DNA from: an uncultured Collinsella sp.
GTDB lineage: Bacteria; Actinomycetota; Coriobacteriia; Coriobacteriales; Coriobacteriaceae
Length of the DNA: 64,000 nucleotides
Direction of reading: 5' to 3'
Assembly (NCBI GenBank): GCA_900540895.1
Contig: UQHV01000007.1
Location: 32,763-96,762, forward strand
A program made the position numbers and the translations under genes. The notes below the pieces were generated by a model. It worked only from the letters and a program-made list of their open reading frames with translations, did no database searches and was not told the DNA's origin. Shown piece by piece: positions 50,783-60,415 of this stretch (its first letter is position 1; each line of letters starts with the position of its first letter).

Positions 50783-52735
50783 ATGGCCACCGCCGACCCC
50801 AAGAAGAAAAAGAAGAAGCGCAAGAAAAAAGAGTCACTCGAGCATAAGCGCAACCGCATCCTGGTAGCGCTGGGCATTTTTGCCGTGGTGTACGCCCTCG
50901 ATGAGCTCGGCACCCTCACTGCCGCATTCGGCACCCCGGGCGACATCTACGCCAGCTTCGCACTGTTCCTCGTGCCTTTTTTGATTGCCGGCTACGACGT
51001 GCTCCAAAAGGCATACAACAACATCCGCCGCGGCAAGGCGTTCGACGAGAGCTTCCTCATGGCCGTCGCGACCATCGGCGCGTTTGCCATGGTGCTCTTC
51101 CCCGACACCGATCCGCACATGGCCGAAGGCGCCGCCGTCATGCTGTTCTACCAGGTCGGCGAGCTGTTCCAGGCATACGCCGTGGGCAAGAGCCGTAAAT
51201 CGATCAGCGCCATGATGGACATCGCACCCGACTACGCCAACGTCGAGCAACCCGACGGCACACTCGAGCAGGTCTTCCCCGATGACATCGCCGTGGGCAC
51301 CGTCATCGTCGTCAAGCCCGGCGAGCGCGTGCCTATCGACGGCGTCATCGTCGAGGGCGAGACACAGCTCGATACCGCCGCGCTCACGGGCGAGTCAGTC
51401 CCCCGCCCCGCCAAGTCCGGCGACGATATCATCAGCGGCTGCATCAACATGACGGGGCTCATCCACGTGCGCACCACCAAGCCCTTTGGCGAGTCCACCG
51501 TCGCGCGCGTCCTGGAGCTCGTAGAAAACGCCAGCGAAAAGAAGGCGCGCACCGAGAACTTCATCACGCGCTTTGCCCGCATCTACACGCCCGCCGTCAC
51601 CGGCGCTGCCGCGGTACTCGCGCTCGGCGGCGGCTTGGTCACCGGCGCCTGGTCCGACTGGATCCTGCGCGGCCTGACCTTCCTGGTCGTCAGCTGCCCG
51701 TGCGCGCTCGTGATTAGCGTCCCGCTCAGCTTCTTTGGCGGCATTGGCGGCGCATCCAAGCTGGGCGTCCTCATCAAGGGTTCTAACTACCTCGAGACGC
51801 TCGCCGATGTGGACACCGTCGTCTTTGACAAGACCGGCACGCTCACCAACGGCACGTTCTCGGTGGTCGCGGTGCACCCCGAGGCTGGCTATACCGAGCA
51901 GTCGTTGCTCGAGGTCGCAGCCCTTGCGGAGTCGTTCTCCGATCACCCCATCGCGCAGTCCGTGCGTGTCGCCTACCAGGGCGAGGTCGACCCCAAGCGC
52001 GTAAGCGACTCCACCAACGACGCGGGCCATGGCGTGACGGCAACCATCGACGGCAAGCACGTCGTCGTTGGCAACGCAAAGATGCTCGCCGCGGCCGGAG
52101 TCGAAGCGCCCGATTGCGAGGTCGTCGGAACAATTCTGCATGTGCTCGTTGACGGCGTGTACGCCGGCCACATCGTGATTGCAGACACCGTCAAGGCCGA
52201 TGCTGAGCAAACGATTCGCGACCTACACGCCGCCGGCGTCAAGCGCACCGTCATGCTCACGGGCGACCGCGAGGAGGTTGCGGCGTCTGTGACCAAGCAA
52301 CTCAGTCTCGACGAGTTCCACGCGCATCTGCTGCCGGGCGATAAGGTCGAGCGTGTTGAGGCGTTGCTCGCGGGCGAAAGCGGCAAGGGCAAGCTCGCTT
52401 TTGTCGGCGACGGTATCAACGACGCGCCTGTGCTTACGCGCGCTGATGTGGGCATTGCCATGGGCGCCATGGGCTCGGACGCCGCAATTGAGGCCGCCGA
52501 CGTCGTGCTCATGGACGACAAGCCTTCCAACATCTCCCGCGCTATCCGCGTGGCGCGCAAGACCATGACGATTGTTTGGCAGAACATCATCTTTGCGCTG
52601 GGCATTAAGCTGCTGATTCTGGTGCTCGCGGCGCTCGGCATTGCCAACATGTGGCTCGCCGTCTTTGGCGACGTGGGCGTGGCGATCATCGCCATCCTGA
52701 ACGCCATGCGCGCGATGGGTGTCAAGAACCTGTAG
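50783..52735 (+). CDS. P1B-type metal-transporting ATPase (Zn/Cd type)
   Basis: A 650-residue efflux ATPase. It starts with a lysine-rich tail (DPKKKKKKRKKKESLEH) instead of an HMA domain. Landmarks: TGESVPRPAKSGD (actuator TGE), the transmembrane metal motif C305-P-C307 in VVSCPCALVIS, phosphorylated D349 in FDKTGTLTNG, and GDGINDAPVL. The last helix has VFGDVGVAIIAILNAMR, where the Asp matches the Zn2+/Cd2+ ligand of ZntA-type pumps. It exports Zn2+/Cd2+/Pb2+ across the cytoplasmic membrane. The ATG has GGGAGG 7 nt upstream. Confidence 0.92.
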   Translation: MATADPKKKKKKRKKKESLEHKRNRILVALGIFAVVYALDELGTLTAAFGTPGDIYASFALFLVPFLIAGYDVLQKAYNNIRRGKAFDESFLMAVATIGAFAMVLFPDTDPHMAEGAAVMLFYQVGELFQAYAVGKSRKSISAMMDIAPDYANVEQPDGTLEQVFPDDIAVGTVIVVKPGERVPIDGVIVEGETQLDTAALTGESVPRPAKSGDDIISGCINMTGLIHVRTTKPFGESTVARVLELVENASEKKARTENFITRFARIYTPAVTGAAAVLALGGGLVTGAWSDWILRGLTFLVVSCPCALVISVPLSFFGGIGGASKLGVLIKGSNYLETLADVDTVVFDKTGTLTNGTFSVVAVHPEAGYTEQSLLEVAALAESFSDHPIAQSVRVAYQGEVDPKRVSDSTNDAGHGVTATIDGKHVVVGNAKMLAAAGVEAPDCEVVGTILHVLVDGVYAGHIVIADTVKADAEQTIRDLHAAGVKRTVMLTGDREEVAASVTKQLSLDEFHAHLLPGDKVERVEALLAGESGKGKLAFVGDGINDAPVLTRADVGIAMGAMGSDAAIEAADVVLMDDKPSNISRAIRVARKTMTIVWQNIIFALGIKLLILVLAALGIANMWLAVFGDVGVAIIAILNAMRAMGVKNL

Positions 52736-52751
52736 CGTCCGTAGTCCCTCC

Positions 52752-52878
52752 GGCCGGGACCTGGCTTGGTTTTGAAAACGTCCTCGCGCATGAGGCCCGC
52801 CTTTCCTGCTCCTGCGGAGCAACGGAAAGGCGGGCCTCGCGCTGCGGAATGTTTTCAAAATCAAGCCAGGTCCCGGCC
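52752..52878. repeat. Large nested palindrome
   Basis: Outer arms of 28 bp (52752-52779 / 52851-52878, one mismatch; GGCCGGGACCTGGCTTG core), an internal loop, inner arms of 15 bp (52792-52806 / 52824-52838, GAGGCCCGCCTTTCC), and an innermost 6-bp stem TGCTCC / GGAGCA. The whole 127-nt segment can fold into one rod. It lies between the convergent ATPase and DtxR-like genes and has no T run. Confidence 0.85.
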
Positions 52879-53014
52879 TGCGGTGACGTTGTTGGTGGTT
52901 CTTGGGCATCGCTTGCTGGCGGGGTTCCTTGTCTGAGTTGGACTTAGTTGGTGGGGCTACTGATCCCGGTCGCTGGTTCGCGCTTTGCGCGAACTCCGCG
53001 CTACTGTGGGTCAG

Positions 53015-53404
53015 TTAGGCTTCTGTTGTTGAACCCGCTACATCTTCCCGGCCCAACATCGCCCGTAGCTTCTCGAAGCTCTCCTCGCTCAGGCAGTGCT
53101 CCATGTGGCAGCCCTCTTGCGACGCGACCTCAGCCGAAACACCCGCATCCTCCAGCAGCCCCACGAAAAAGCAGTGACGTTCCCACATTTGACGAGCGAC
53201 CTCCAGCCCTCGCTCTGTCAGATGAACATCTCGTTTGCCCATTTCGACATAGCCGTTGCTTTCCAGCGTCGCCATGGCCTTGGAAACGCTCGCCTTGGTT
53301 ACGCCGAGGTACTCCGCAACGTCGATCGAGCGCACGATGCCCTGACGTTCCGACAGAACGTAGATCGATTCGAGATAGTCTTCTCCGGATTCACGTAGGG
53401 CCAT
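53015..53404 (-). CDS. DtxR/MntR-family metal-dependent regulator
   Basis: A 129-residue regulator: winged helix-turn-helix with SIDVAEYLGVTKASVSKAM, then the dimerisation/metal-binding domain with ERHCFFVGLLEDAGVS, the EGCHMEHCLSEESFEKL segment (Cys/His/Glu ligands), but no SH3-like third domain, as in MntR-type proteins. It would repress metal-uptake genes when loaded with Mn2+ or Fe2+; it might also control the metal transporter at 45635. The ATG has AAAGGCGG upstream. Confidence 0.88.
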   Translation of the reverse strand: MALRESGEDYLESIYVLSERQGIVRSIDVAEYLGVTKASVSKAMATLESNGYVEMGKRDVHLTERGLEVARQMWERHCFFVGLLEDAGVSAEVASQEGCHMEHCLSEESFEKLRAMLGREDVAGSTTEA

Positions 53405-53560
53405 GGGCCGCCTTTCGCGATGGCTTCTAGTTAGCCTTTGGATACTTTTGCTTGATTTACTTTACCGCAAAAGTTGCCCATGTCTTACTACGTTGTTCAA
53501 AAAGTTAACCGTGTTTCACAAAATGCGCGGGGTAAGCAAGGCGACACGGCACGCAGCGCG

Positions 53561-53610
53561 CAAGGAGTGTCCCCCTCTGCCGGCAGAAAAAGGAACGTCC
53601 CCAAGTGCCG
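53561..53610. repeat. GGAGTGTCCC/GGAACGTCCCC repeat copy
   Basis: CAAGGAGTGTCCCC, TGCCGGCAG, then GGAACGTCCCCAAGTGCCG, 10 bp past the HAD phosphatase stop codon. Nearly the same unit is at 15601-15649 and 28422-28470. Confidence 0.75.
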
Positions 53611-53619
53611 AATCCGCAG

Positions 53620-54390
53620 CTACAGCAGACCAAAGTGCTTCGCGGCGTTGTAGATCCCGTCGTCGTCCACGGCGGTCGTCACATAGGTCGCCGCAGCTTT
53701 CACCGTGTCCTGCGCGTTACCCATGGCCACGCTCGTGCCCACGGCGGAAAACATCGACAGGTCGTTCTCGCCGTCGCCAAAGGCAATCGCCTCACTCGCG
53801 TCGACACCCAGGCGCTCCAGCGTCGCTGCCACGCCCAGGTCCTTGCCGCCGTTAGCAGGGATAATGTCGCAGAACAGATCACACCAGCGCGTAGTGAGTG
53901 AGTGCGACACCGCATCGGTCACGATATGTTCGTCGGCCGGATCCACAAAGGCGCAAAACTGGTAGACCGGTGCGTCAAAGGCGTGCTCAAACGGCTCCTC
54001 GTGGTAGACGATTCCCGCGTTGCTGCCGGCCGTCACCACACGCTCGGACAGGCGGTTCACAAACGAGTTCTCGCCCTGCATGCACAGCGAGTCATAGCGC
54101 CCCTGCGCCACCTGGTCCACAATCACCGCGACGTCGTCCGGATCAATCAGGCAGCTACGGTAGACGCCCTCGGCATCGAAGCAGTGCTGGCCCGAGAGCG
54201 TAATGTACGCATCCCAGCCCAAGTCGAACAGCCAGTCCGGCATCTGGTAGGTCGGGCGACCCGTGGCGATCACGCACGCAATCCCCTGCTCGTGAAAGCT
54301 GTCGAGCACCTGCTGCGCCGACGCCGGAATCCGGTGGGTCTTAAAGCTCAGTAGCGTGCCGTCGATATCGAAAAACGCGGCTTTGATCAT
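53620..54390 (-). CDS. Cof-type HAD hydrolase
   Basis: A 256-residue HAD-superfamily phosphatase: motif I FFDIDGTLLSF, motif II VIATGRP, and motifs III/IV with GGKDLGVAATLE and FGDGENDLSMF. The cap domain between motifs II and III is the Cof (C2) type. It dephosphorylates a sugar phosphate or similar metabolite. It starts 7 bp after the ABC-F gene ends and is cotranscribed with it. Confidence 0.9.
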   Translation of the reverse strand: MIKAAFFDIDGTLLSFKTHRIPASAQQVLDSFHEQGIACVIATGRPTYQMPDWLFDLGWDAYITLSGQHCFDAEGVYRSCLIDPDDVAVIVDQVAQGRYDSLCMQGENSFVNRLSERVVTAGSNAGIVYHEEPFEHAFDAPVYQFCAFVDPADEHIVTDAVSHSLTTRWCDLFCDIIPANGGKDLGVAATLERLGVDASEAIAFGDGENDLSMFSAVGTSVAMGNAQDTVKAAATYVTTAVDDDGIYNAAKHFGLL

Positions 54391-54396
54391 CCTCGT

Positions 54397-56256
54397 CTAC
54401 TCCTCGCCCTCGAGCTTTTCGCTCGCCTCGAGCCACGCCATCTCCAGCTCGTCCATGGCGGCGTGGGCCTCGTCGATCTTTGCCTGCTGCTCGCCGAGCG
54501 CCGTGTAGTTGGTGGGATCGACCTGAGCCATGGCGGCCTCGGCCTCCTCCACGCGGGCGCGCTGCGTCTCCATCTTGCGCTCGAGCGAGCTCACCTCGCG
54601 GCGGAGCTTCTGGCGCTCGGCGTTGGAAAGGCCATTGGGCTGGCCGCTCGACTTGGGTTTTTCGGCCGCAGCCGCCGCAGCACCGGTGTCGAACGTGCCG
54701 GTCTTGGCACTCGGCGCACCCACGGGTTCACCCTCGGCGGTGGCATTGCACAGACGCAGGTACTGGTCGACGCCGCCGGGCATATGCGTCAGGTGGCCGT
54801 CGAGCAGCGCCCACTGCTGGTCGGTCACGCGCTCCATCAAGAAGCGGTCGTGCGTCACCAGGATCAGCGTGCCGGGCCAGCCGTCAAGCAGGTCCTCGAC
54901 AATCGCGAGCATGTCGGTATCCAGGTCGTTGCCGGGCTCGTCCAGGATAAGCACGTTGGGCTCGTCCAGGATCGTCAGCAACAGCGACAGGCGACGGCGC
55001 TGGCCGCCCGAAAGATCGCCGATGCGGCTCCAGAGCTGCTGCGTCGTAAAGCCCAGGCGCTCGCAGAGCTTCTCGGGCGAAGTCTCCTTACCGTCGATGA
55101 CGTAGTACTTCTTATAGTTGCCGAGCACCTCGCGGATCGTGTCGCCCATGTAGGGTTCGAGCTCCTCGAGCTGCTGCGACAGCACGCCAAAGCGCACTGT
55201 CTGGCCAATCTTCACGCGGCCACGCGTGGGCTCAATCTTGCCCTGGATCACGTCGAGCAAGGTCGACTTGCCGGCGCCGTTCTCGCCCAACAGGCCATAG
55301 CGGTCGCCCGCACCGATGAGCCAGGTCACATCGTTGAGCACCTGCTTGGGCGCGCCATCGGTATCCGCATAGCCGGCGTCCACGTCGACCACGTCGATAA
55401 CCTGCTTGCCCAGGCGACTCACCGCCAGGCGCTTGAGCTCCAGCTCGTCACGTACGGGCGGTACGTCGGCTATCAGCTCGCGAGCGGCGTCCACGCGGAA
55501 CTTGGGCTTGGTGGAGCGCGCCTGGGCACCGCGGCTCAGCCACGCGAGCTCCTTGCGCGCCATGTTGCGACGGCGCTCCTCGGTAACCGCGGCCATGCGG
55601 TCGCGCTCCACACGCTGCAGGATGTAGGCCGAGTAACCGCCCTCGAAGGGATCGACCTGGCCGTCGTGGACCTCCCACATGCTGGTGCAGACCTCGTCCA
55701 GGAACCAGCGGTCGTGCGTGACCACGAGCATCGCGCCCTGGCCGCGCTGCCAGCGGGCCTTTAAGTGACGCGCGAGCCAGTTGATGGTGCGCATATCCAG
55801 GTGGTTGGTGGGCTCGTCGAGCATAAGCACGTCGTAGTCGCCGATCAGCAGGCGCGCGAGGTCCACGCGACGGCGCTGGCCGCCCGAAAGCTCGCCCACC
55901 GTGCCCTCCCAGGGCACATCGCTAATAAGACCGGCCAGAATCTGGCGCGTACGCGGACTCGACGCCCACTCATACTCGGGCGTGTCGCCGACGACGGCAT
56001 GATGCACGGTGTCGGTATCGACCAGGTTGTCCTTTTGGCCGAGCAATCCGATCGTCGTGTCGCGGCGATGCGTCACGCGGCCGTCGTCGGGCTCCAACGT
56101 GCCGGCGAGTACGCTCAGCAGCGTCGACTTGCCGTCGCCGTTTTTGCCGACGATACCAATACGGTCGCCCTCGCCCACGCCGAGCGTCACGCTATCGAAA
56201 ATATGCTTGGTGGGAAACTCTAGGCTGACGGAATCGCATCCCAAAAGAATCGCCAT
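54397..56256 (-). CDS. ABC-F family ATPase (Uup-like)
   Basis: A 619-residue soluble protein with two ABC ATPase domains and no membrane part: Walker A GKNGDGKST and GENGAGKST, signatures LSGGQRRRVDLARL and LSGGQRRRLSLLL, Walker B VLMLDEPTNHLD and VLILDEPGNDLD. An Ala/Lys-rich linker leads to a C-terminal coiled coil (LSNAERQKLRREVSSLERKM, in pieces), as in Uup, where it binds DNA or the ribosome. The ATG at 56256 has AAGGAG 9 nt upstream; the longer frame to 56412 runs through a repeat. Ribosome-associated or DNA-related role; antibiotic resistance is not indicated. Confidence 0.88.
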   Translation of the reverse strand: MAILLGCDSVSLEFPTKHIFDSVTLGVGEGDRIGIVGKNGDGKSTLLSVLAGTLEPDDGRVTHRRDTTIGLLGQKDNLVDTDTVHHAVVGDTPEYEWASSPRTRQILAGLISDVPWEGTVGELSGGQRRRVDLARLLIGDYDVLMLDEPTNHLDMRTINWLARHLKARWQRGQGAMLVVTHDRWFLDEVCTSMWEVHDGQVDPFEGGYSAYILQRVERDRMAAVTEERRRNMARKELAWLSRGAQARSTKPKFRVDAARELIADVPPVRDELELKRLAVSRLGKQVIDVVDVDAGYADTDGAPKQVLNDVTWLIGAGDRYGLLGENGAGKSTLLDVIQGKIEPTRGRVKIGQTVRFGVLSQQLEELEPYMGDTIREVLGNYKKYYVIDGKETSPEKLCERLGFTTQQLWSRIGDLSGGQRRRLSLLLTILDEPNVLILDEPGNDLDTDMLAIVEDLLDGWPGTLILVTHDRFLMERVTDQQWALLDGHLTHMPGGVDQYLRLCNATAEGEPVGAPSAKTGTFDTGAAAAAAEKPKSSGQPNGLSNAERQKLRREVSSLERKMETQRARVEEAEAAMAQVDPTNYTALGEQQAKIDEAHAAMDELEMAWLEASEKLEGEE

Positions 56257-56314
56257 ATGCCCTGCTCCTTCGTAGAAATTCAACGTTGTCCATGATAGCA
56301 GCGAGCCCCACCCC

Positions 56315-56350
56315 AAACCACCACGAAGGTGCCTGTCCCCTTTGTGGTGG
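56315..56350. repeat. ACCACCACAAAGG hairpin repeat, copy 8 (inverted loop)
   Basis: AACCACCACGAAGG / CCTTTGTGGTGGT with loop TGCCTGTCC and one stem change (A to G). It lies between the ABC-F promoter and the pstB stop side. Confidence 0.8.
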
Positions 56351-56461
56351 TCGTTTCGGTCGCAGAGCAAAAAGGCGGGCCATCTCGCAAAAGAGATGGC
56401 CCGCCTCTCCAATCAGTCCCGCGGCAACCGTGGCCGCCGCGGGCCTCAAGCATGTCCCGGA

Positions 56462-57330
<869 letters not shown>

Positions 57331-57334
<4 letters not shown>

Positions 57335-58257
57335 TCGGCCGTCATCCTCCTTGCCAGTTGCTTGCCCACGATACGGGCGACTACGTTAAACAGCAGCACG
57401 CAAATCATCAGCAGTGCCGCGGTGCCCCAAACGATCTGCTGAGCCTCGGGGCTGCCCTCGCCATAGATCTTGTAGATGTGCACGGCGAGCGACTCGCCGG
57501 GACGGAACACGTTCCAAGCGCAAGTGGGGCTCGACAGGTTAAAGCTCAAGAAGTTCAGACGCACCGGCGAGCTCATGCCCGAGGTAAAGAGCAGTGCCGC
57601 GGCCTCGCCAAACACGCGACCGGCCGAAAGCACGATGCCGGTCACGATGGCGGGCATGGCCTCGGGGATCAGGATGTGCAGCGTGGCTTCCCAACGAGTA
57701 AGGCCCATGGCCAGGCACGCATCGCGCTGGGTCTGCGGCACGTCCTCGAGCGCCTGCTGGATCACGCGCACCAGGATGGGGATGTTGAACATGGTGAGCG
57801 CGACGGCGCCGGAGATGATGGAGTACTTCCAGCCCAGCTGAACCGAGAACACCAGAAATCCGAACATGCCGACGACGATGGAAGGCAGCGAGGACAGCGT
57901 CTCGATGGCGGTGGAGGCGATGTCGCGGATGGGCCCGTCCGGCGCGTACTCGACCAGGAAGACCGCGCCGCCCAGGCTGATGGGCACCGAGATGATCAGG
58001 GTGATCAGCAGCAGATAGAACGAGTCGAACAGCTGATAGAGCACGCCGCCCTGGGTTCCGTTGGCACGCGCGGGCTGCGTGAGGAAGCCCGGCTGGAACA
58101 GCGTCGAGATGCCCTCGAACAGGATATAGGCCACCATGGAAATGACGACGAGCATGACGATGGCGACGATCGCCGTCAACACGCCCGTGGCGATGCGGTC
58201 CTGTTTTTGGACACGCCCGAGCCTCGCCTCGTCGATGTGGATACGCGTGCTAGCCAC
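57331..58257 (-). CDS. pstA: Phosphate ABC transporter permease PstA
   Basis: A 308-residue permease with six transmembrane segments and the binding-protein-dependent transport motif region EALEDVPQTQRDACLAMG, EATLHILIPEAMPAIVTG. It forms the channel with PstC. It overlaps pstC by 8 nt and pstB by 4 nt, which is strong evidence of translational coupling. Confidence 0.93.
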
Positions 58258-59158
58258 GAGCCTTCGCCCCCTTGCGGCCGATAAGGTGGATGATCAGGAT
58301 GAAGATGAGGCTCATGCCCATCAGCAGCAGGCCGAGTGCCCACAGAACATCATCCTGGGCCGAGCCCTCGGCATAGACCGCCATGGACGTGGTGAGCGTG
58401 GTGGTGATAGTGGACGCCGGCGACAGCAGCGACATCGGCATGGCCTCGATGCCGCCGATAACCATGCGCACGGCGAGCGTCTCGCCAAAGGCGCGGGTCA
58501 TACCCAGGATGACCGCAGTCATGAGCGACGGCATGGCGGACTTGAGCACCACGTGCCAGATGGTCTGCCAGCGGGTGTAGCCCAGCGCGAGCGAGCCCTG
58601 GCGGTAGCTGTCGGGCACGGCGCGCAGGCCGTCGACCGAAAGCGTGGTCATGGTCGGCAGGATCATGACGGCCAGTACGATGGCACCGGGCAGGATACCC
58701 AAGCCCGTGCTCACGTGGAAAACGCTCTTCATAAGGCCGACGACAACGTGAAAACCGATGAGGCCAAAGACGACCGAGGGAATACCGGTCAAAAGCTCAA
58801 TAAGCGGCTGAAAGATCTTGGAGCCAAATTTTGGTTGGATCTCGACCGCAAAGATGGCAGAGCCGATGGCGATGGGCAACGCGATGAGCGTGGAGAGCAC
58901 CATGACCGCAAACGAGGTGACGATCAGGGGCAGGGCGCCGGTGTAGGGCAGGCCGTTTTTAGCCGTGTTGGCCAGGTCCCACTTGGTGCCGGTGAAGAAC
59001 TCAACGACCGAAACGCCGTCCTTGACAAAAGCCGAGAGACCCTTTTGGGCGACCATAAAGATGAGTGCGGCAACGACAAGCGTCACGAGCGCTACGCACG
59101 CACCCGTGACGCCCAGGCCCACGTTCTCAAGGTCGCGCTTTGGCAGCTGTTTTGCCAT
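58250..59158 (-). CDS. pstC: Phosphate ABC transporter permease PstC
   Basis: A 302-residue permease with six hydrophobic segments. The cytoplasmic EAA-like loop reads AVPDSYRQGSLALGYTRWQT, and FFTGTKWDLANTAKNGLPYT is the long periplasm-facing segment near the N terminus. It pairs with PstA. AAAGGT precedes the ATG, 25 bp after the pstS stop. Confidence 0.93.
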   Translation of the reverse strand: MAKQLPKRDLENVGLGVTGACVALVTLVVAALIFMVAQKGLSAFVKDGVSVVEFFTGTKWDLANTAKNGLPYTGALPLIVTSFAVMVLSTLIALPIAIGSAIFAVEIQPKFGSKIFQPLIELLTGIPSVVFGLIGFHVVVGLMKSVFHVSTGLGILPGAIVLAVMILPTMTTLSVDGLRAVPDSYRQGSLALGYTRWQTIWHVVLKSAMPSLMTAVILGMTRAFGETLAVRMVIGGIEAMPMSLLSPASTITTTLTTSMAVYAEGSAQDDVLWALGLLLMGMSLIFILIIHLIGRKGAKARG

Positions 59159-59183
59159 TGCAAACCTTTCCGGGGGCGATTAC

Positions 59184-60122
59184 CTATTTAGCGGAGACCT
59201 TGCCGCTGGCGTCCTTGACGACCTTCATGGCAGAGACGGGGATAAAGCCCTGCTCCTCGACAAGTTTGCCCTGGACGTCGTCGGAAAGCATAAAGTCCAG
59301 GAAGGCCTTGGTGGCCTCGTCGGCGTCCTTGGCGCAGTACATGTGCTCGGTAGCCCAGATCTTGAAGGAGTCGTCGGTGACGTTTGCGCTCTTGGGCTCC
59401 ACGCCCTCGACCTTGATGGCGTTGAACTTGGAGTCATCGAAGTGCGAGAAGTCGAGGTAGGAGATGGCGTTGTCGGTGCTGCCCATCTGAGTCTGAACGT
59501 CGCCGGACTTGTCGAGCTCGGCGTCGCCCTTAAAGTCGACAGCCTCGTCGCCAAAGACGGCAGCCTCGAAGGTGGCGCGGGTACCGGAGCCGGCCTTGCG
59601 GTTGAGAACGACGATAGTAGCGTCGTCGCCGCCGACCTCCTTCCAGTTGGTGATCTGGCCGGAGAAGATGCCCTTGAGCTGCTCGAGGGACAGGTCGTCG
59701 ACCGTCACGTTCTTGGAAACGACGGGGCCCATGCCCACGACGGCGACCTCGTGGTCGACGAGGTTCTTGACCTGGTCGGCCTCGAGCTTGGTCTCGGCGA
59801 AGACGTCGGAGTTACCGATGGTGACGGTGCCGGCGGCGACAGCGGTCAGGCCCTTGCCCGAACCGTTGCCCGAGCCGGAGACGGAGACGTCCGGGTTGGC
59901 ATCCATGAACTTCTCGGCAGCGGCCTCGACGAGAGCCTGGAACGAGGAGGCACCGTCGTAGGTCACCTCGCCGGAGACGGACTCGGCAGCAGCGGCGCTA
60001 CCCTCGGCAGCGGTGTCGGCGGCGTTGGAGCCACCGCAGCCAACGAGGCCGAGACCGACGATGCTGGCAAGACCACCAGCGAGGCCGAGGAACTGACGAC
60101 GAGAATAAGCCTGATCGAGCAT
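59184..60122 (-). CDS. pstS: Phosphate-binding lipoprotein PstS
   Basis: A 312-residue substrate-binding protein. The signal peptide has a twin-arginine-like SRRQFLG (residues 7-13) followed by a hydrophobic stretch and lipobox LVGC with Cys29, so export may use Tat and the protein is lipid-anchored outside. Phosphate-contact motifs include GSGNGSGKG and KAGSGTRATFE. A low-complexity Ala-rich linker follows the Cys. The ATG at 60122 has AAAGGA 6 nt upstream. It is the first gene of pstSCAB and the most highly expressed one by position. Confidence 0.93.
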   Translation of the reverse strand: MLDQAYSRRQFLGLAGGLASIVGLGLVGCGGSNAADTAAEGSAAAAESVSGEVTYDGASSFQALVEAAAEKFMDANPDVSVSGSGNGSGKGLTAVAAGTVTIGNSDVFAETKLEADQVKNLVDHEVAVVGMGPVVSKNVTVDDLSLEQLKGIFSGQITNWKEVGGDDATIVVLNRKAGSGTRATFEAAVFGDEAVDFKGDAELDKSGDVQTQMGSTDNAISYLDFSHFDDSKFNAIKVEGVEPKSANVTDDSFKIWATEHMYCAKDADEATKAFLDFMLSDDVQGKLVEEQGFIPVSAMKVVKDASGKVSAK

Positions 60123-60267
60123 GATCTTCCTTTCATACATGCGACTCGCGGGCACCCCGCCCGCTTTGCTGTTTGGAAAGATACGGCCCCGACCGGGCAT
60201 CGCCCGCGCCAACTACGGTTTTTTACGGGCATCTGATAGACCCTTACCGCAAGCGCGACTCGGCTTT

Positions 60268-60296
60268 ACAAACGAATAACAAACCCGCCGCCAAAC
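60268..60296 (-). promoter_or_regulatory. Possible Pho-box-like direct repeats upstream of pstS
   Basis: On the minus strand GTTTGG, GTTTGT and GTTTGT occur at 12- and 11-bp spacing, 146-174 bp upstream of the pstS start codon. PhoP/PhoB boxes are 11-bp direct repeats, but the hexamer differs from the known consensus, so this is only suggestive. Confidence 0.3.
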
Positions 60297-60320
60297 ATGA
60301 CCCGCCTTTTACACCGATAA

Positions 60321-60395
60321 AAAGAAGTTGCGGTGAAATAGTTCCTGTTTGGCTGTCAGGCAGCCGATTCTAGGAACTATTCCACTGCAACTTAG
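60321..60395 (-). terminator. TTGCGGTGAAATAG hairpin repeat, copy 2
   Basis: AAGTTGCGGTGAAATAGTTCCT / AGGAACTATTCCACTGCAACTT (22 bp with two mismatches, 25-nt loop). On the minus strand it is followed by TCTTTTT, 21 bp beyond the PepV-like stop codon, so it terminates that gene. Confidence 0.75.
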
Positions 60396-60415
60396 ATTGG
60401 CAAAACGCCGCAACC

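Noticed and set aside
54397..56256. ABC-F gene as an antibiotic-resistance determinant
   Set aside because: The C-terminal coiled coil and linker look like Uup; no resistance-type interdomain arm is recognisable and no resistance context is present.
12017..56350. CRISPR array as an explanation of the ACCACC repeats
   Set aside because: The copies are kilobases apart at gene ends, not regularly spaced, and there are no spacers or cas genes.
58965..60236. A 423-codon ORF opposite pstS
   Set aside because: Antisense shadow; no ribosome-binding site and no recognisable domain.
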